Shown: piece by piece, positions 11,117 to 21,717 of the stretch
How positions within the stretch are numbered: the stretch's first letter is position 1
Layout of the letters: every line of letters begins with the position of its first letter
Origin: Dryocosmus kuriphilus
Taxonomy: Eukaryota > Arthropoda > Insecta > Hymenoptera > Cynipidae
Direction of reading: 5' to 3'
DNA length: 64,000 bases
Assembly (NCBI GenBank): GCA_038277395.1
Contig: CM076196.1
Location: 132,801,410 to 132,865,409, forward strand
Notes under the pieces: model-generated
The model's input: the letters and a program-made list of their open reading frames with translations, nothing else
Told to the model about the DNA's origin: nothing
Databases searched by the model: none
Translations under genes and position numbers: made by a program

Positions 11117-12208
11117 TAAGTTAAACGTACCAGTTTGTGGACATGTAAGATATGCAGGAATGATAGATCGGGAATGAAATAAATTCAATGCGTGTTTGAG
11201 ATGTAAAATGAATTTTCATGTGATACGTGTTCATTGAAGTTGCTAAAAATACTTGTATATGCTGCTTTGAAGGCTTTTATTATTTAATATGAATTTTTTT
11301 CTCAAGCAGTGTCGCTACACCAGTTTATGAACACTAGATTTTTTTCAGTACCAGTTTGTCAACAATGGCTGTACCGTTTTCTGGACACTCAATTTTATTC
11401 CGAATTACTTTGTTAACCACGATTCATATCAACTTGCATGATGCTTGAATGGAAAACATCACTTCATTATTAATAATTTCATCTTTTTTTAATAAACTAA
11501 CGTCTTATAATAAAGTTTAGGTATATATTAAATTTTTCTGTATTAGATGGTGCTAGATTTTTATGAAAAGCGACCAGTTTTTTCGCATGAAAATCCATTA
11601 GAACTTTAGAAATATTATTAAGGGTATTTTTGCAATGATTTATTATTATATTCCAAAAGTGTAAGATGAAAAATTTTTCTTATAAGTACATAACATTTTT
11701 CTAAGTTTAGTGAAATGTTCTTCAAGATAGAATATATAATGCAATTTTATTTACACGTTAGAATTGATTTTTTCACATGACTGTCTACAAACAGGTACAT
11801 GAACGTATTTTCTGTACCAGTTTGTAGACTGCTGTATTTAACAATAAATGATAAGAAATTAAGACTTTTCAGCGACGCTCGTGTAAAATATAAACATCCT
11901 TGATTTATTAAAACCCTTTTTTACTAACTTACCTTGATTTTAGTGCGTTTCCATAAACAAACACAAGTCTACTGTCAAAACAGTTTCTACTAAGATGGAG
12001 GTGATTTCATTGCTACAACGTGACACTCGCATAAAAAACGGCGGTTTATTTGTAAAATATTCAAATTTAACACCGACAACTCATATCAATCCTATTTCTT
12101 ATTATTCCAGGATAATTTTTATAAATATTATCGTAAGGTTTATTAGCATTTGACATATTAATGGAGAAAAATATGAACAAGTGTCTACAAACTGGTACGT
12201 TTACCTTA
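11117..12208. mobile_element. ~1.1 kb non-autonomous element with repeated CCAGTTTGT-GACA motif
   Basis: The ends 11117-11143 and 12182-12208 are inverted repeats with one mismatch, sharing TAAACGTACCAGTTTGT. Variants of GTACCAGTTTGT-GACA recur inside at about 11317, 11348, 11371 and 11814, and in the opposite orientation at 11782-11798. The copies at 11782 and 11814 face each other. The interior is AT-rich with no coding frame. The layout fits a DNA transposon whose subterminal motifs are transposase binding sites. Superfamily and target duplication were not determined. Confidence 0.55.
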
Positions 12209-12675
12209 TTAGGCTTACTACGCGAAATAGTAACTCCTACTCTCGCAAAGTATCAAGCTAACGTTGCGAATAGTACAATTCACTTGTGGCGCTAACCATA
12301 TGGTCTGCCTTGGGCCTGACCAGAAGTGAAACGTTTTTGTTGACTCGCCGAACTAGCCAGCGACTGGTCAGCCGTCTAATCAGAGGTGAATAAATAAATA
12401 ATAAATAAATAAATAGTACATAATACTTAACAAATATTAATTATTATATAAATAGCTAATAATGAATAAATAATCAACAAAACACTAAGTAAAATTGTAT
12501 TTTCTTCCTGAACCTTGGTGTTCAAAATTTTAGACCAAACTTCACGGAAAAAGTTATTAAAAATAATATCTGAATTAAAACATTCTAATTATTGAATGCA
12601 TAGATAGTTCTTAAATAACTCTAACTTATATATTATTACAGCGCTAGAAAAGCGTATTTGCAGAAAATTCGCATG
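12209..12675. other. AT-rich spacer with AAT/AAAT microsatellite
   Basis: Contains a TAAATAAATAA-type microsatellite around 12385-12420 and otherwise AT-rich sequence. No gene seen. Confidence 0.4.
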
Positions 12676-12739
12676 CACCGAGAATCGAACCCTAACCGCC
12701 TAAGTTATAAATCGCGCGCGCTAGCCATTAAACTACTGC
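12676..12739 (-). repeat. tRNA-like sequence (tRNA pseudogene or SINE head)
   Basis: On the minus strand, TAGTTTAATGGCTAGCGC fits a pol III A box and GGTTCGATTCTCGG a B box/T-arm, about 30 bases apart and separated by a D-arm/anticodon-like stretch. The length of about 64 bases is shorter than a normal tRNA and the acceptor stem does not pair well by eye. A tRNA-derived SINE head or tRNA pseudogene is more likely than a functional tRNA. Confidence 0.5.
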
Positions 12740-12839
12740 AAGTTAAAAGTTCGCCTTATTAAAATAGAGAGTCTTTCATTCGCTAGAGACACTATAGTAA
12801 CTTACAATGTTTAAAAAAACAGAGTACCTTATATATGAA
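12740..12839. other. spacer, no gene
   Basis: AT-rich; nothing recognised. Confidence 0.3.
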
Positions 12840-13136
12840 TAAAATTTACCTAAATCTAAAATAATCTATAATATAGACACCCTGTCAATTTTTAGAAATT
12901 TTTGCAAAAAATTTTGTTGATTCAAAGTTAGAAATTTATGCATGATTGTTGAAATTGCTGTATAATAAGAAAAAAGGCTTGTTTTCATAGTGTAAATTTA
13001 TTACTTTCTATAATTTTGGACACCCCGTAAGTTTTTCAAAATATGTATAAAAAATTTGCTAATCTAACTTAGAAACTTTTTTATAGTCAGCGCCAAACCT
13101 GGTTCAGACCAGACTGTCAAGGTGATAAGAAAAAAT
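12840..13136. repeat. ~170 bp repeat, one diverged and one partial copy
   Basis: The unit runs AAAGGCTTGTTTT-ATAGTGT, ACACCC-GTAA-TTTTTC, then CAGCGCCAA-CCTGG-CCAGACTAGAC-GT-AA-GTGATA. A copy lies at about 12966-13130. Better preserved copies are at 14260-14442 and 27558-27735, and their mirror images in the right arm. It is the target into which the endogenous retrovirus inserted. Confidence 0.6.
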
Positions 13137-14061
13137 TTGCCCCCTTCGCGGGCGCGTTCTCCTCGCGCGCTTCGCGTGAAGTATGAGTGCGCCTAGGGCG
13201 CACGTCTGTTGGCATTTGCGCTTCGCGGTCGATAATTACATTTTTTTAAAACACATTGTAGATTGGTAAAGTTTTTTTGTAGTTTTCCAAATTTTCACAA
13301 TACAGGATTTCGATTCTTAAAAGTAAAACGATGAGTCTTATAAATAAATTTTGTAGCTCTTTCCTAGGTGAATAATTCTGCATGTTAATATTTTCTCATA
13401 TCTTGCATAGTTTTGTTGAAAAGTGGTTTTCTTTATATTTCATAACATATTTCACGAATAACTCAAAAAATACGCGTCTGCTCAAAAAAAATGACAGGGA
13501 GCAAATTTGTAGATCTTTCTAAGATGAACAACTTTGTTTATTATCATTTTTTCGTATCTTGCATATTTTGGCGGAAAATTTGAAATTAAAAATTTCTAAT
13601 AACGTTTTATCGATTCAAACAAAAACCGTGCATTTTATCAAAAAATGGTTAAAACAAAATTTGTAGATATTTTTAAATTGAACAACTTTATTCTTTACTA
13701 TTTTTTTTTAACTTGAATATTTTGGCGGAAAACCAGAGTTTTTTAACTTTAATAGCGTTTTTCTTGATTAAAACAAAAACCGTTCATTTTATCAAAAAGT
13801 GGTTAAGACAAAATTTGTAGATTTTTTTGAGATGAACAATTTTACTATCTAACATTTTTTTTTATCTCTCATAGTTTAGCCGGAAAATGGATTTTTTGAT
13901 TTTGTGAAAACCGTTTTGGATGGATAAAACCATAACCGTTGGTCAAAAACCGTGGTTAACGAACCAGTCCTTTCTTTTTACCCCTTAAAGAAGTGTACCC
14001 AAACGCAATCCAATCCGATTAGTCCTTCGAAAGTTATCGTAGGAACAGACTCCAACGACAT

Positions 14062-14092
<31 letters not shown>

Positions 14093-14154
14093 GACGACGA
14101 CAACGACAACGACAACGACGACGACGACAACAGACAGACACTGTCGTAAAAACC
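13137..14154 (+). repeat. ~1 kb repeat family, copy A
   Basis: The family starts with GC-rich hairpins (GCGCGCTTCGCG, GCGCCTAGGGCGC, about 13145-13230). Next are four to five diverged ~125-130 bp subunits containing AAATTTGTAGATCTTT-GA-GAACAA and a YATCTTGCATAGTTT block. It ends with AACGAACC-GTCCTTTCTTTTTACCCCTTAAAG, a GAC/AAC microsatellite (14060-14130) and ACAGACAGACACTGTCGTAAAAACCG. Other copies are at 36963-37511 (cut by N), 38449-39431 and 63076-63090 (cut by N). No transposase or inverted ends were found, so its class is unknown. A frame of 65 codons at 13952-14149 is only the microsatellite. Confidence 0.7.
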
Positions 14155-14442
14155 GTTTTTTCGGATTTAAGAGGTTTCAAAACGTGGAGATTTCATGAAA
14201 TCCGCGAAAGTCAAATTTTACATAAATCTAATACCTTCTCTGATGAGAATGTAAAAAGGCTTGTTTTGATAGTGTGCATTTCTTATGTTCTATCAGTTTA
14301 AACACCCTGTAACTTTTTCGAAGTATGTAAAAGAAAGTGCTGATCGAAATTAGAAGCTTTTATATAACTGGAAAGCTGTTCAGCGCCAATCCTGGGCCAG
14401 ACTAGACCGCAAAGGTGATAGGAAAAAAACTTGTTTTGATAG
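14155..14442. repeat. ~170 bp repeat unit flanking the retrovirus (outer side)
   Basis: Contains a full unit, then the start of the next (CTTGTTTTGATAG), where it is cut by the LTR at 14443. The repeat continues on the other side of the retrovirus at 27558 with ATAGTGTGCATTTC, so ATAG is duplicated. Confidence 0.75.
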
Positions 14443-14627
14443 TGTTATACTGGAAAATACTCAATCTGGTTTTTAAAAATGAGTGATATCTCTGAAGAGA
14501 TATCACGTGCCTTTATTGTCGTAATATACAGTGTAGAATCAAACTTAGAACTAACTCTTGGGCCTAATGCCCCATATATATATAGGTTGCTTATCTAAAT
14601 GAGCTATGAGCCTGTGGCTATATTACA
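14443..14627 (-). repeat. 3' LTR of endogenous retrovirus (left arm)
   Basis: 185 bp, TG...CA. The sense strand has a TATATATATATG box, an AATAAA signal and the hairpin GTGATATCTCT-TC-AGAGATATCAC. It is preceded on the element strand by the polypurine tract AAAAAGAGGGC (14628-14638 on the complement). Confidence 0.92.
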
Positions 14628-14662
14628 GCCCTCTTTTTGGACTGTTTTTGGTCTCTAAAAAC

Positions 14663-16462
14663 CTAAAATTTCAAAGATCTGGGTGTAATCGATTTAGGTA
14701 TAGAGATGTTAGTATTAATCATTGGGACTGCTTCTTGTCGGTGTACGGTGTTGGCTTTGTTGCCGAAATTACAATTTGTGTAGCAGTTACCCATTAGTCG
14801 TTTTACAAGGTCAATTATAGCGTTGAATAATCCGATTTTGTACATAGTTAGAAAAGTGATTATGCCTAACGATATGTATCCTAAATATCTTAACCATTCT
14901 AAAGCGTTTTCTTTCCATGTTTGGACTCGGTGATGGCTTGAGATTTTTTCTAGAATGCTTTCCGCGTTCTCTAGGCTAAGGTGTGTGTTCCGTAGTGTGT
15001 CTGAGTCGATAACGTTTGGTAATAGAATCATTTTGTTTTTTATCAGGGTCATGTCTGGTATGTCTTGGTCATATGTAAAGTTCAATTTTACTGTCCGAGT
15101 GACGTTCAGGTCGTTGTTTCTAATGTTTAATGAAATTCTTGGTGACATGATTTTGCAGTTGTTTCCGGTTATTATAAATGTTCCAACATTGATGGTTTGG
15201 GAGTCCATTGAGTGATTAAAGCAAATCAAATCAATTTGCTCTGTTTTGGTAAATATTGCTAGGTATCCATTTGTAATTGGTATGTAAGTTTCCGGTTGTA
15301 ATAGGAATGTTCCTAACTTGCATTTACCTTTAGATTGAACGTTAAGGATACTAGCGTCGCAAGTACTTTGCTGATAAGTTAAAAAATTCGGTTGTTGTCT
15401 CTTACAAATTTTGATTCCTTCGACTGATTTGCATTTATTTAGGCTTTCTTTGTCGGTTGGCACATAGATATATCTTCCGGTAAGGAGGTACTCGTGGTCC
15501 AATATGATGCTCGTGAAAGACCCATCTTTTTGTTTATTTGGGATTGGTATTATTCTTTCGATGGTCAGGATTTCATTTTTTAATATCGGTAGTTTTATGA
15601 CATATACTAAGGAGTCTGTTGTTGTTAGTATGTTAATGTCTGCTGAGTCGATTATTCTTTGGTAGTTGGTTTCCCGTCCTTCAAAATGATACCTTGTCTT
15701 GTGCTGGGTTTCGAATTCCTGGATGGTTGCTTTCATTATCGCAGGCGTGACTATAGTGGGTTCGATCATTCCATGTTTACCTATGTTAATCGCATTTAAA
15801 GCGGTTGACAGGTCTTCGCTCATTTCGGCGATAAAAATCTCTAAGGTTGCTATCTTGTCCCGTAACACTGATTGCCTTTTGTCTTCGTTTGACGCGTTCA
15901 TTAGTCTCTTCATTAGTTGGTTTTCGATAACGACTTTGTTGTCGAAACTTTTCATATCTTGCGAGGAGCTATCGAGAATTAGTTTAATGATTTTCGTGTT
16001 GTTTTTAACAATTTCAGCCACTCTCTTGTTGTCCGAGTAAACCTGATCGAATTCGTGATTGACCTGATCTATGTCGTTTTGGGATAGTGTCCCGAAAAGT
16101 GTTTTCGAGGTATCTCCTATGAAGTTAAATAAGCCTCTTCTGAGTCTAACTTTGCCCATAATATTGTGTAATAAGACTTCTTTAGCTTTTAATCGGTCAT
16201 ACCTGGAAGCTACGCTATCGACAGTGCTCCTAATCGGGCAATTGTGGTCGCAATTTTGGGTTAAGAAATCTTTTAGTTTGTTAATGGTATACATTCTTTC
16301 ATAAGTGTTGGTAAGATTGACTCCGATTATGAGTGTCCATTGTTCTTCGTAAATGGTGGCCAAACCGAGTTCTTCTTTATACAAGTTGGTTGTCAGCGGC
16401 TCGATTTTTACTTGTGCTTTGACCAGGGCCATCATTGTCAGTAGTAAGAGGCCGACCCTCAT
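14663..16462 (-). CDS. env-like fusion glycoprotein of endogenous retrovirus (intact frame)
   Basis: An open frame of 599 codons from the ATG at 16462. The N-terminus is a signal peptide with hydrophobic core VGLLLLTMMALVKA. Residues 106-109 form a furin-type site RLRR, followed directly by GLFNFIGD, the hallmark fusion-peptide start of the baculovirus F / errantivirus env family. A transmembrane segment lies close to the C-terminus (around LGYISLGIITFLTMY) with a short cytoplasmic tail. Several N-x-S/T sites are present. The ATG lies inside the end of the integrase frame and directly follows TTTTCAG, a likely splice acceptor, as expected for a spliced env mRNA. The right-arm copy is frameshifted. 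Expression is unknown. Confidence 0.85.
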   Translation of the reverse strand: MRVGLLLLTMMALVKAQVKIEPLTTNLYKEELGLATIYEEQWTLIIGVNLTNTYERMYTINKLKDFLTQNCDHNCPIRSTVDSVASRYDRLKAKEVLLHNIMGKVRLRRGLFNFIGDTSKTLFGTLSQNDIDQVNHEFDQVYSDNKRVAEIVKNNTKIIKLILDSSSQDMKSFDNKVVIENQLMKRLMNASNEDKRQSVLRDKIATLEIFIAEMSEDLSTALNAINIGKHGMIEPTIVTPAIMKATIQEFETQHKTRYHFEGRETNYQRIIDSADINILTTTDSLVYVIKLPILKNEILTIERIIPIPNKQKDGSFTSIILDHEYLLTGRYIYVPTDKESLNKCKSVEGIKICKRQQPNFLTYQQSTCDASILNVQSKGKCKLGTFLLQPETYIPITNGYLAIFTKTEQIDLICFNHSMDSQTINVGTFIITGNNCKIMSPRISLNIRNNDLNVTRTVKLNFTYDQDIPDMTLIKNKMILLPNVIDSDTLRNTHLSLENAESILEKISSHHRVQTWKENALEWLRYLGYISLGIITFLTMYKIGLFNAIIDLVKRLMGNCYTNCNFGNKANTVHRQEAVPMINTNISIPKSITPRSLKF

Positions 16463-19400
16463 CTGAAAAGTAAGGCATGACGTTATCAATATGGACCTGT
16501 ATCACTTTGTTTTTTGCTAGTAGTTTTAGATTATTGTTGTTGTTTAAAACACCGATTATTTTGTAAGGGCCTTTCCAAGAGGGGTCTAATTTATTATTTT
16601 TTGGGTTATTTTTTACTTTAACCAGCTGGTTTATTTCATATAGTGGGTGATGTTTGATAATCCTTGCGTCTAGGTGCTTCTTTGTTTTCTCGTTTTCTAA
16701 ACTAATCCTTTCTCTGGCCCTTGCTAGGTTTATCTCGTGTCTTTTTTTCCACTTGTTGATTAGTTCTTGATAGGTTATATTCAGGTTCTGTTGAATGGTT
16801 GATGGTAAGTTTGGTTCTCTTCCGAAGGTGAGTTCAAAGGGTGAAAATCCAGTAGTTTGGTTTTTTGTTGTGTTTATTACAAAATTTATTAATTTTAAGT
16901 TACTATCCCATTCTTTGTTATTTTCCGTTATGGATGTCCTGATTAGGTTTCCTAAAGTCGAATGCATCCTTTCGATGTTCCCGTTTGATTGCGGGTGAAA
17001 TGCTGTCGTTCTAATGTGTCGTATTTTGAGGGTTTCTTCGAACTGTTGCATTAGATCGGAGACAAAGTTTTGTCCTTGGTCGGTTAGTACTGTTTTCGGG
17101 GCTCCGAATGTGTATATGTTGTGGTCGATTAATTGTTCCATTATGTTTTTTGCGGTTTCATTTTTTAAAGGGAGGAGTACGGTATATCTATTTAATCGGT
17201 CTTGTATGCTCAGTACATACTTATTTCCTTCGGTTGTTTCTGGTAAGGGTCCATAAATATCCATGGCTATTTTATCATTTGGCTTTAGAGGGATATCCGG
17301 GATTACACTTTCCATTTGATATTTAATTCTCGTGGTCTTATTGAGTTGGCAGATCGGGCAATGTTTCACGTATTTTTTAACGTCATTCTCCATATTGGTC
17401 CAGCGTCCTAGCTTTTGTGCCTTTGCTAGAGTATTCTGCTCGCCCATGTGGCTTGCATGTGCTTCCTTCACAATTGCTTCTTTTTCTTCTTTTATTAATT
17501 CTCTTGTGTTAACGAAGCATAGCAAGAATGTGTTTTCCGGGTAGAGTGTTGATATGAATTCTAACATTTCTTGGAGTAACTCTTTTTCCAAAGGGGAAAT
17601 TAAAGGGTCTCCTATACGGATACGGATAATGGTTAGCCTTTTGCTTAGTATTTCTTCGATGACTTGGCCCAATTTTCTCAGCCACTGTTCCTCGTTAAAT
17701 TCTGGAAAGTCTTTCCTTTTTAGCGTTTTCCATAATTTTCCTATCGCGTTGGGTTTTATTTTAATTTTTCCGGGGATAGGGTTTAGTCGCCATTGCATAA
17801 AGTCGGTATGAAAATTTTCTGGATCAGGTTGTCTTTTGGGTTCCTTTTCTTCTTCTGAGTTTGCTTCAGGCGAAGGTTCTTTCGTTTTTTTGTTCGGTAA
17901 TTCTATTTTTATCTTTTCCTTGTAGGATCCTATCTTCTATAATGACTGGGGTGTCGAATATTTCAATTTCTGGTAACAGGTCTTCCAAATCTCTTCTTCT
18001 TCCTCCGTTATCCCTGCACTTTCCATTGCTTGCCGTAGGGAGTCTTTGGTTATGGCAAATATTTGCCCTATGTCTTTGTCGTTAATAGGGAATAATCTTG
18101 ACAGGCAATCGGCTACTTTATTTTCCTTGCCTTTTAGGTATTCAATTTCGTATACGTATTCCTCGAGCCTTAATCTCCATCTGAGTAAGCGAGAGCTAGG
18201 GTCCTTTACGTTATGTAGCCAGATTAGTGCTTTATGGTCAGTTTGTATAGTGAATTTTTTTCCTAATAGATATTGCCTTAAACGCTTGACGGCCCATACT
18301 ATTGCCAACAATTCTTTTTCACTGGTTGTGTAATTCTGTTCTGCCTTATTCAGAGTTCTCGATATAAACAGGCATGGGTGCCCTTCTTGAGAAAGAACTG
18401 CCCCCAGTCCGAAGTTGGAAGCGTCGGTTGTTAAGACGAATTGTTTTTTGAAATCTGGGAATTTTAGTACTGGCGCAGATGTCAAAGCGTTTTTTAGGGA
18501 TTGGAAGGCTTTTTCGCAGTTCGGCGTCCAATCAAATGGTGTTTCTTTTTGTGTCAGTAATGTTAAGGGTTTAGCGATGGTAGAGAAGTTCTTGATGAAT
18601 TTTCTATAATAACCAGTTAATCCGAGGAAAGACTGTACGTCTTTTATTGTTTTTAGTTGTTTAAAATTGAATATTTTCTGAATCTTTTCATTATTTGGTT
18701 TTACTCCATCTTTTGTTAAAATGTGGCCCAAATACTCTAGTTCTGGTTTTAAATACTCGCATTTTGTAGGTTCCAATTTTAATCCCAGATTAGTGATACG
18801 TTGTAGGATGAGTTCAAGGTTGTTGTTATGTTCTTGGATTGTGTTCCCAAATATGACTATGTCGTCGATATAGACTAGGCAGTGCTTTCAATGAGGCCGT
18901 GAAATGCTCTGTCCATCATTCTTTGGAATGTGGCTGGAGCGTTTTTTTAAACCAAAAGGGAGGCGGTTGTACTCGAAGTGCCCTTGTTGTGTCGAGAAGG
19001 CGGTGTACTTCTTGCATTCCTCCTTCATTGGTATTTGGTGGAAGCCTGCGCTCAGATCGAGGGCTGAGAAGAATTTTGCTTTTCCAAGCTGATCCAGGAT
19101 GTCATCGATTATAGGTAGAGGATAGGCATCTTGGTCTGTGTCTTTGTTGATCTGCCTGTAATCTATGACCATTCTTAATTTTTCTCCTTTTTTGGGTACA
19201 ATCCATAATGGGGAATTGAATGGGGATTGTGAGTGTCTTATTATTCCTTTGTCTAAAAGTTTTTGCGTTTCCTCTAAAGCAAATTCTTTGTGTTTCTCGG
19301 GTAGTTTGTGTGATCTAAGGTTTATTATTTTGCCCGAATTTAATGTAATTTCGTATTCAGCTAGCGCTGTGCACGGTAATGGGTCTCCGGGTAGTACGTA

Positions 19401-19651
19401 CGCCTTAGTGTATCTTGAAATAATTTTCTTTATTGCCTCTTGGTTTTCTTGCTCGATGTGTTTTATGTTAGAGGTTTCTAATAATATTTGCATTTGGTCT
19501 TGTTCACTGTAAGGGTTTCCTTCTTGTTTTTCGGATTCAAGTGGGGTGGTCTTTATTGTTTTTATTTCTTCATATTTGATCTCCTCAGGTACTTTGATCG
19601 GTTGTTCTGAGTAATTAAAAAATGGTACCTGTATCTCATTGTTTTTAATCG
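16377..19651 (-). pseudogene. pol of endogenous retrovirus: RT, RNase H, integrase (left arm, frameshifted)
   Basis: The minus strand downstream of the mariner encodes RT in frame 19745-18888 (LPGDPLPCTALAEYE, WIVPKKGEKLRMVIDYRQ, FFSALDLSAGFHQIPM). A break near 18890 removes the YIDD segment from frame. RT thumb and RNase H follow (18776-17937: TTDASNFGLGAVLSQ, TDHKALIWLHN), then integrase (17798-16377) with HCPICQLNK, DIYGPLPE, TDQGQNF and SNGNIERMH carrying the DDE acids. Frame breaks near 18890 and 17985 differ from the right arm by single bases, partly in homopolymers, so some may be consensus errors. The 3' end overlaps env by about 86 bp. Confidence 0.88.
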
Positions 19652-19653
19652 TA

Positions 19654-20563
19654 CGAGGGCCTACCCAAAAGAAACCGAACTGATGTTGTGGGGAGCGGAG
19701 TTGTTGTAGTACCGGGTTTTTGCCGGTAAGTGCGTGTAGAGGCACTTTTCACCAGTTAGTATGCCAACTGCTATCACTGTGTAAGGTTGCATTTGGTGTG
19801 TGTAATTTTTTTTGTGACTGTTGCTTTGCGCGCTCGTCGTTTTTTGTGATGGTTGATTTTCGTGATCAGCGTGCCAACGTGAGGTTTTGCTTCCTGCTCG
19901 GGAAAACGACGGGCACAGAAACTCTTCAAATGTTGAAAACGGCCTACAAGGATGATGCTATGGGAAAAACTCAAGTGTTCGAGTGGTTTTCTCGTTTTAA
20001 AAGTGGGGAAATGTCAATTGACGATCAACCTCGCTCTGGACGTCCTTCGACGGCCCGAACCGACGAAAATGTTGAAAAAATTCGTGAAATCATCCTGGAA
20101 GATCGACGAAGGACCATCGAAGAAGTTGTGCAACAGTTTACGACGGAAAAGGCCTGATTTGTGGCAGTCGGGGGACTGGTTTTTCCACCACGACAACGCC
20201 CCTGCTCACACAGCTCTTTCTGTGCGCCGATTTTTGACCAAAAATAGCATGGCCACTGTTCCTCACCCACCCTATTCACCCGATTTAGCCCCCTGTGACT
20301 TTTTTTTATTCCCCCGAATGAAAAGGGACATGAAAGGAAAGCGTTTTGCGGACGTAGCTGAAGTGAAGGAAAAAACGACGGAGGCGCTGTCAAGCATCAC
20401 AAAAGAGGAATTTAAAAAATGTTTCGAACAATGGAATAAAAGATTAGATAAGTGTATTGTCTCCAATGGAGAGTAATTTGAAGGAGATTAAATGTTTTTT
20501 GTAGAAAAATCAAAATAATAACTTTGTACAAAAGTAGCTCGGTTTCTTTTGGGTAGGCCCTCG
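19654..20563 (+). mobile_element. mariner transposon, internally deleted (left arm)
   Basis: 910 bp with inverted ends starting CGAGGGCCTACCCAAAAGAA, flanked by TA on both sides (19652-19653, 20564-20565), as expected for Tc1/mariner. It sits in the retroviral pol between the protease remnant and RT. The right-arm copy (56659-57568) has the same length and the same internal deletion. Confidence 0.93.
19849..20476 (+). pseudogene. mariner transposase with internal deletion
   Basis: The N-terminal part starts at the ATG at 19849 (VDFRDQRANVRFCFLLGK) and carries the helix-turn-helix region with VFEWFSRFKSGEMSIDDQPR. Near 20150 the frame breaks where about 130 codons are missing compared with typical ~345-residue family members. 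The C-terminal part resumes in another frame with HHDNAPAH and YSPDLAPCDFFLFP. These supply the last two acids in the D34D spacing of mariner. The first catalytic Asp lies in the deleted part, so the product cannot be active. Confidence 0.88.
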
Positions 20564-20565
20564 TA

Positions 20566-21712
20566 TACAATCCGTCAGGGATATTATCTTGGTTTTCTAT
20601 ACAGATATCTGCGTGATTTTTGTTACTCTTAATTCTGCATATTTTGGTTTCCGTAGGTGCTACGAATTCTCCATCATCGTATAGTGGTAGCTTTATTTTC
20701 TCGATTATTAAATTTGTTGGTGTTAAAGCATATCTAGAGAATTTTTTGAGGAATGGTAACCCTAGGATTCCATCTTCGGGTAGTGGGAATTTTTGGTCTA
20801 CTACGTGAAATAAATGGGTTTTTCCGAAGTAATTTAAATATACTGCTTCATGGGATTCCTGGTTGTCGTTTCCCATCTGGAATCTCTTTAAATATTTAAC
20901 TCTGTTTACTTCCTGGGGAATTGAATTCTTCTTCCGTCATTTCTTGGTTCTCTAAACATTCCTCCTCCTGGATGTTCCTTACTTGCAGTGGTCTTGTCGG
21001 GAATTGTCCGTGTTGAAAATTTTGTTTATAAAAGCATTGGGAGGCAAAATGGCCTAATTTACCGCATTTGTGGCATGACATTTTGGCTCTGTCCGACAAA
21101 GGTAGAGTCTGATTTAAGGCTTTAGCCCCGATTGTTGTTGTGTTGGCGTTTATTCTGGGGGGTTGCACGGGTCTTTGTATAAACCTAGGGGTCGGTCGGG
21201 GTGTTACTGGCGCGTTTCTGGTCGGTTGTGATTCCCTCAACCAGGTTTCATATTCTGCTGCCTCTTTCTGGGCTTCCATTAATGTTGTGGGTTTCATAGC
21301 CCGCACCTGGATTCCGACTTCTCGTTTTAGGTTTAGCATATACCGATTAATTGCCTCTTTTTCTTCAATTTTCAGTCTGAGTTGTCTTTCGGTACCTCCT
21401 GAGGATGCTGTACTGCATAATTTAATTCATTTAATATTTGTTTAAAACGCAATGAGAAGTTTTGAATGGTTTCGTTTGGACCTTGTTTACACGATTCCAT
21501 TTTGCTTTTAATTGATAGGATCGAACCCGTTTGTTTCAAATTTTGTCTCAAAACTTCGTATAGGTCGTTAAAAGTATTTATAGGGGTGTAGCGTATCGCT
21601 TTGTCCGCATTACCTGTGATTTTTTCTGCTAGGATAAAATCAAGTAACAATTGTGGTTGAGAGCACTGATTTTTCGTTCTCATTACTATTTTTATAAAAT
21701 CTTCCACGCCCA
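20566..21712 (-). pseudogene. gag C-terminal part and protease remnant of endogenous retrovirus (left arm)
   Basis: The minus strand from the Transib boundary encodes the capsid-like region of gag (FIKIVMRTKNQCSQPQ onwards). A nucleocapsid zinc knuckle follows, CHKCGKLGHFASQC (CX2CX4HX4C), then a protease-like tail with EDGILGLPFLKKFSRY (20876-20566). A D-T/S-G protease active site was not seen upstream of that tail in either arm, so the protease core may be deleted or diverged. Single-base differences from the right arm near 21410 and 20920 break the frame here. Confidence 0.8.
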
Positions 21713-21717
21713 TGTCG

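Noticed and set aside
13952..14149. Asp/Asn-rich protein
   Set aside because: It is the translated GAC/AAC microsatellite of the ~1 kb repeat.
19720..19848. N-terminal extension of the mariner transposase upstream of the ATG at 19849
   Set aside because: It runs into the mariner terminal region and lacks an ATG start; the family N-terminus begins at 19849.
20412..20565. Continuation of the retroviral protease frame past YTRAYPKE
   Set aside because: From 20563 downwards on the minus strand this is mariner end sequence.
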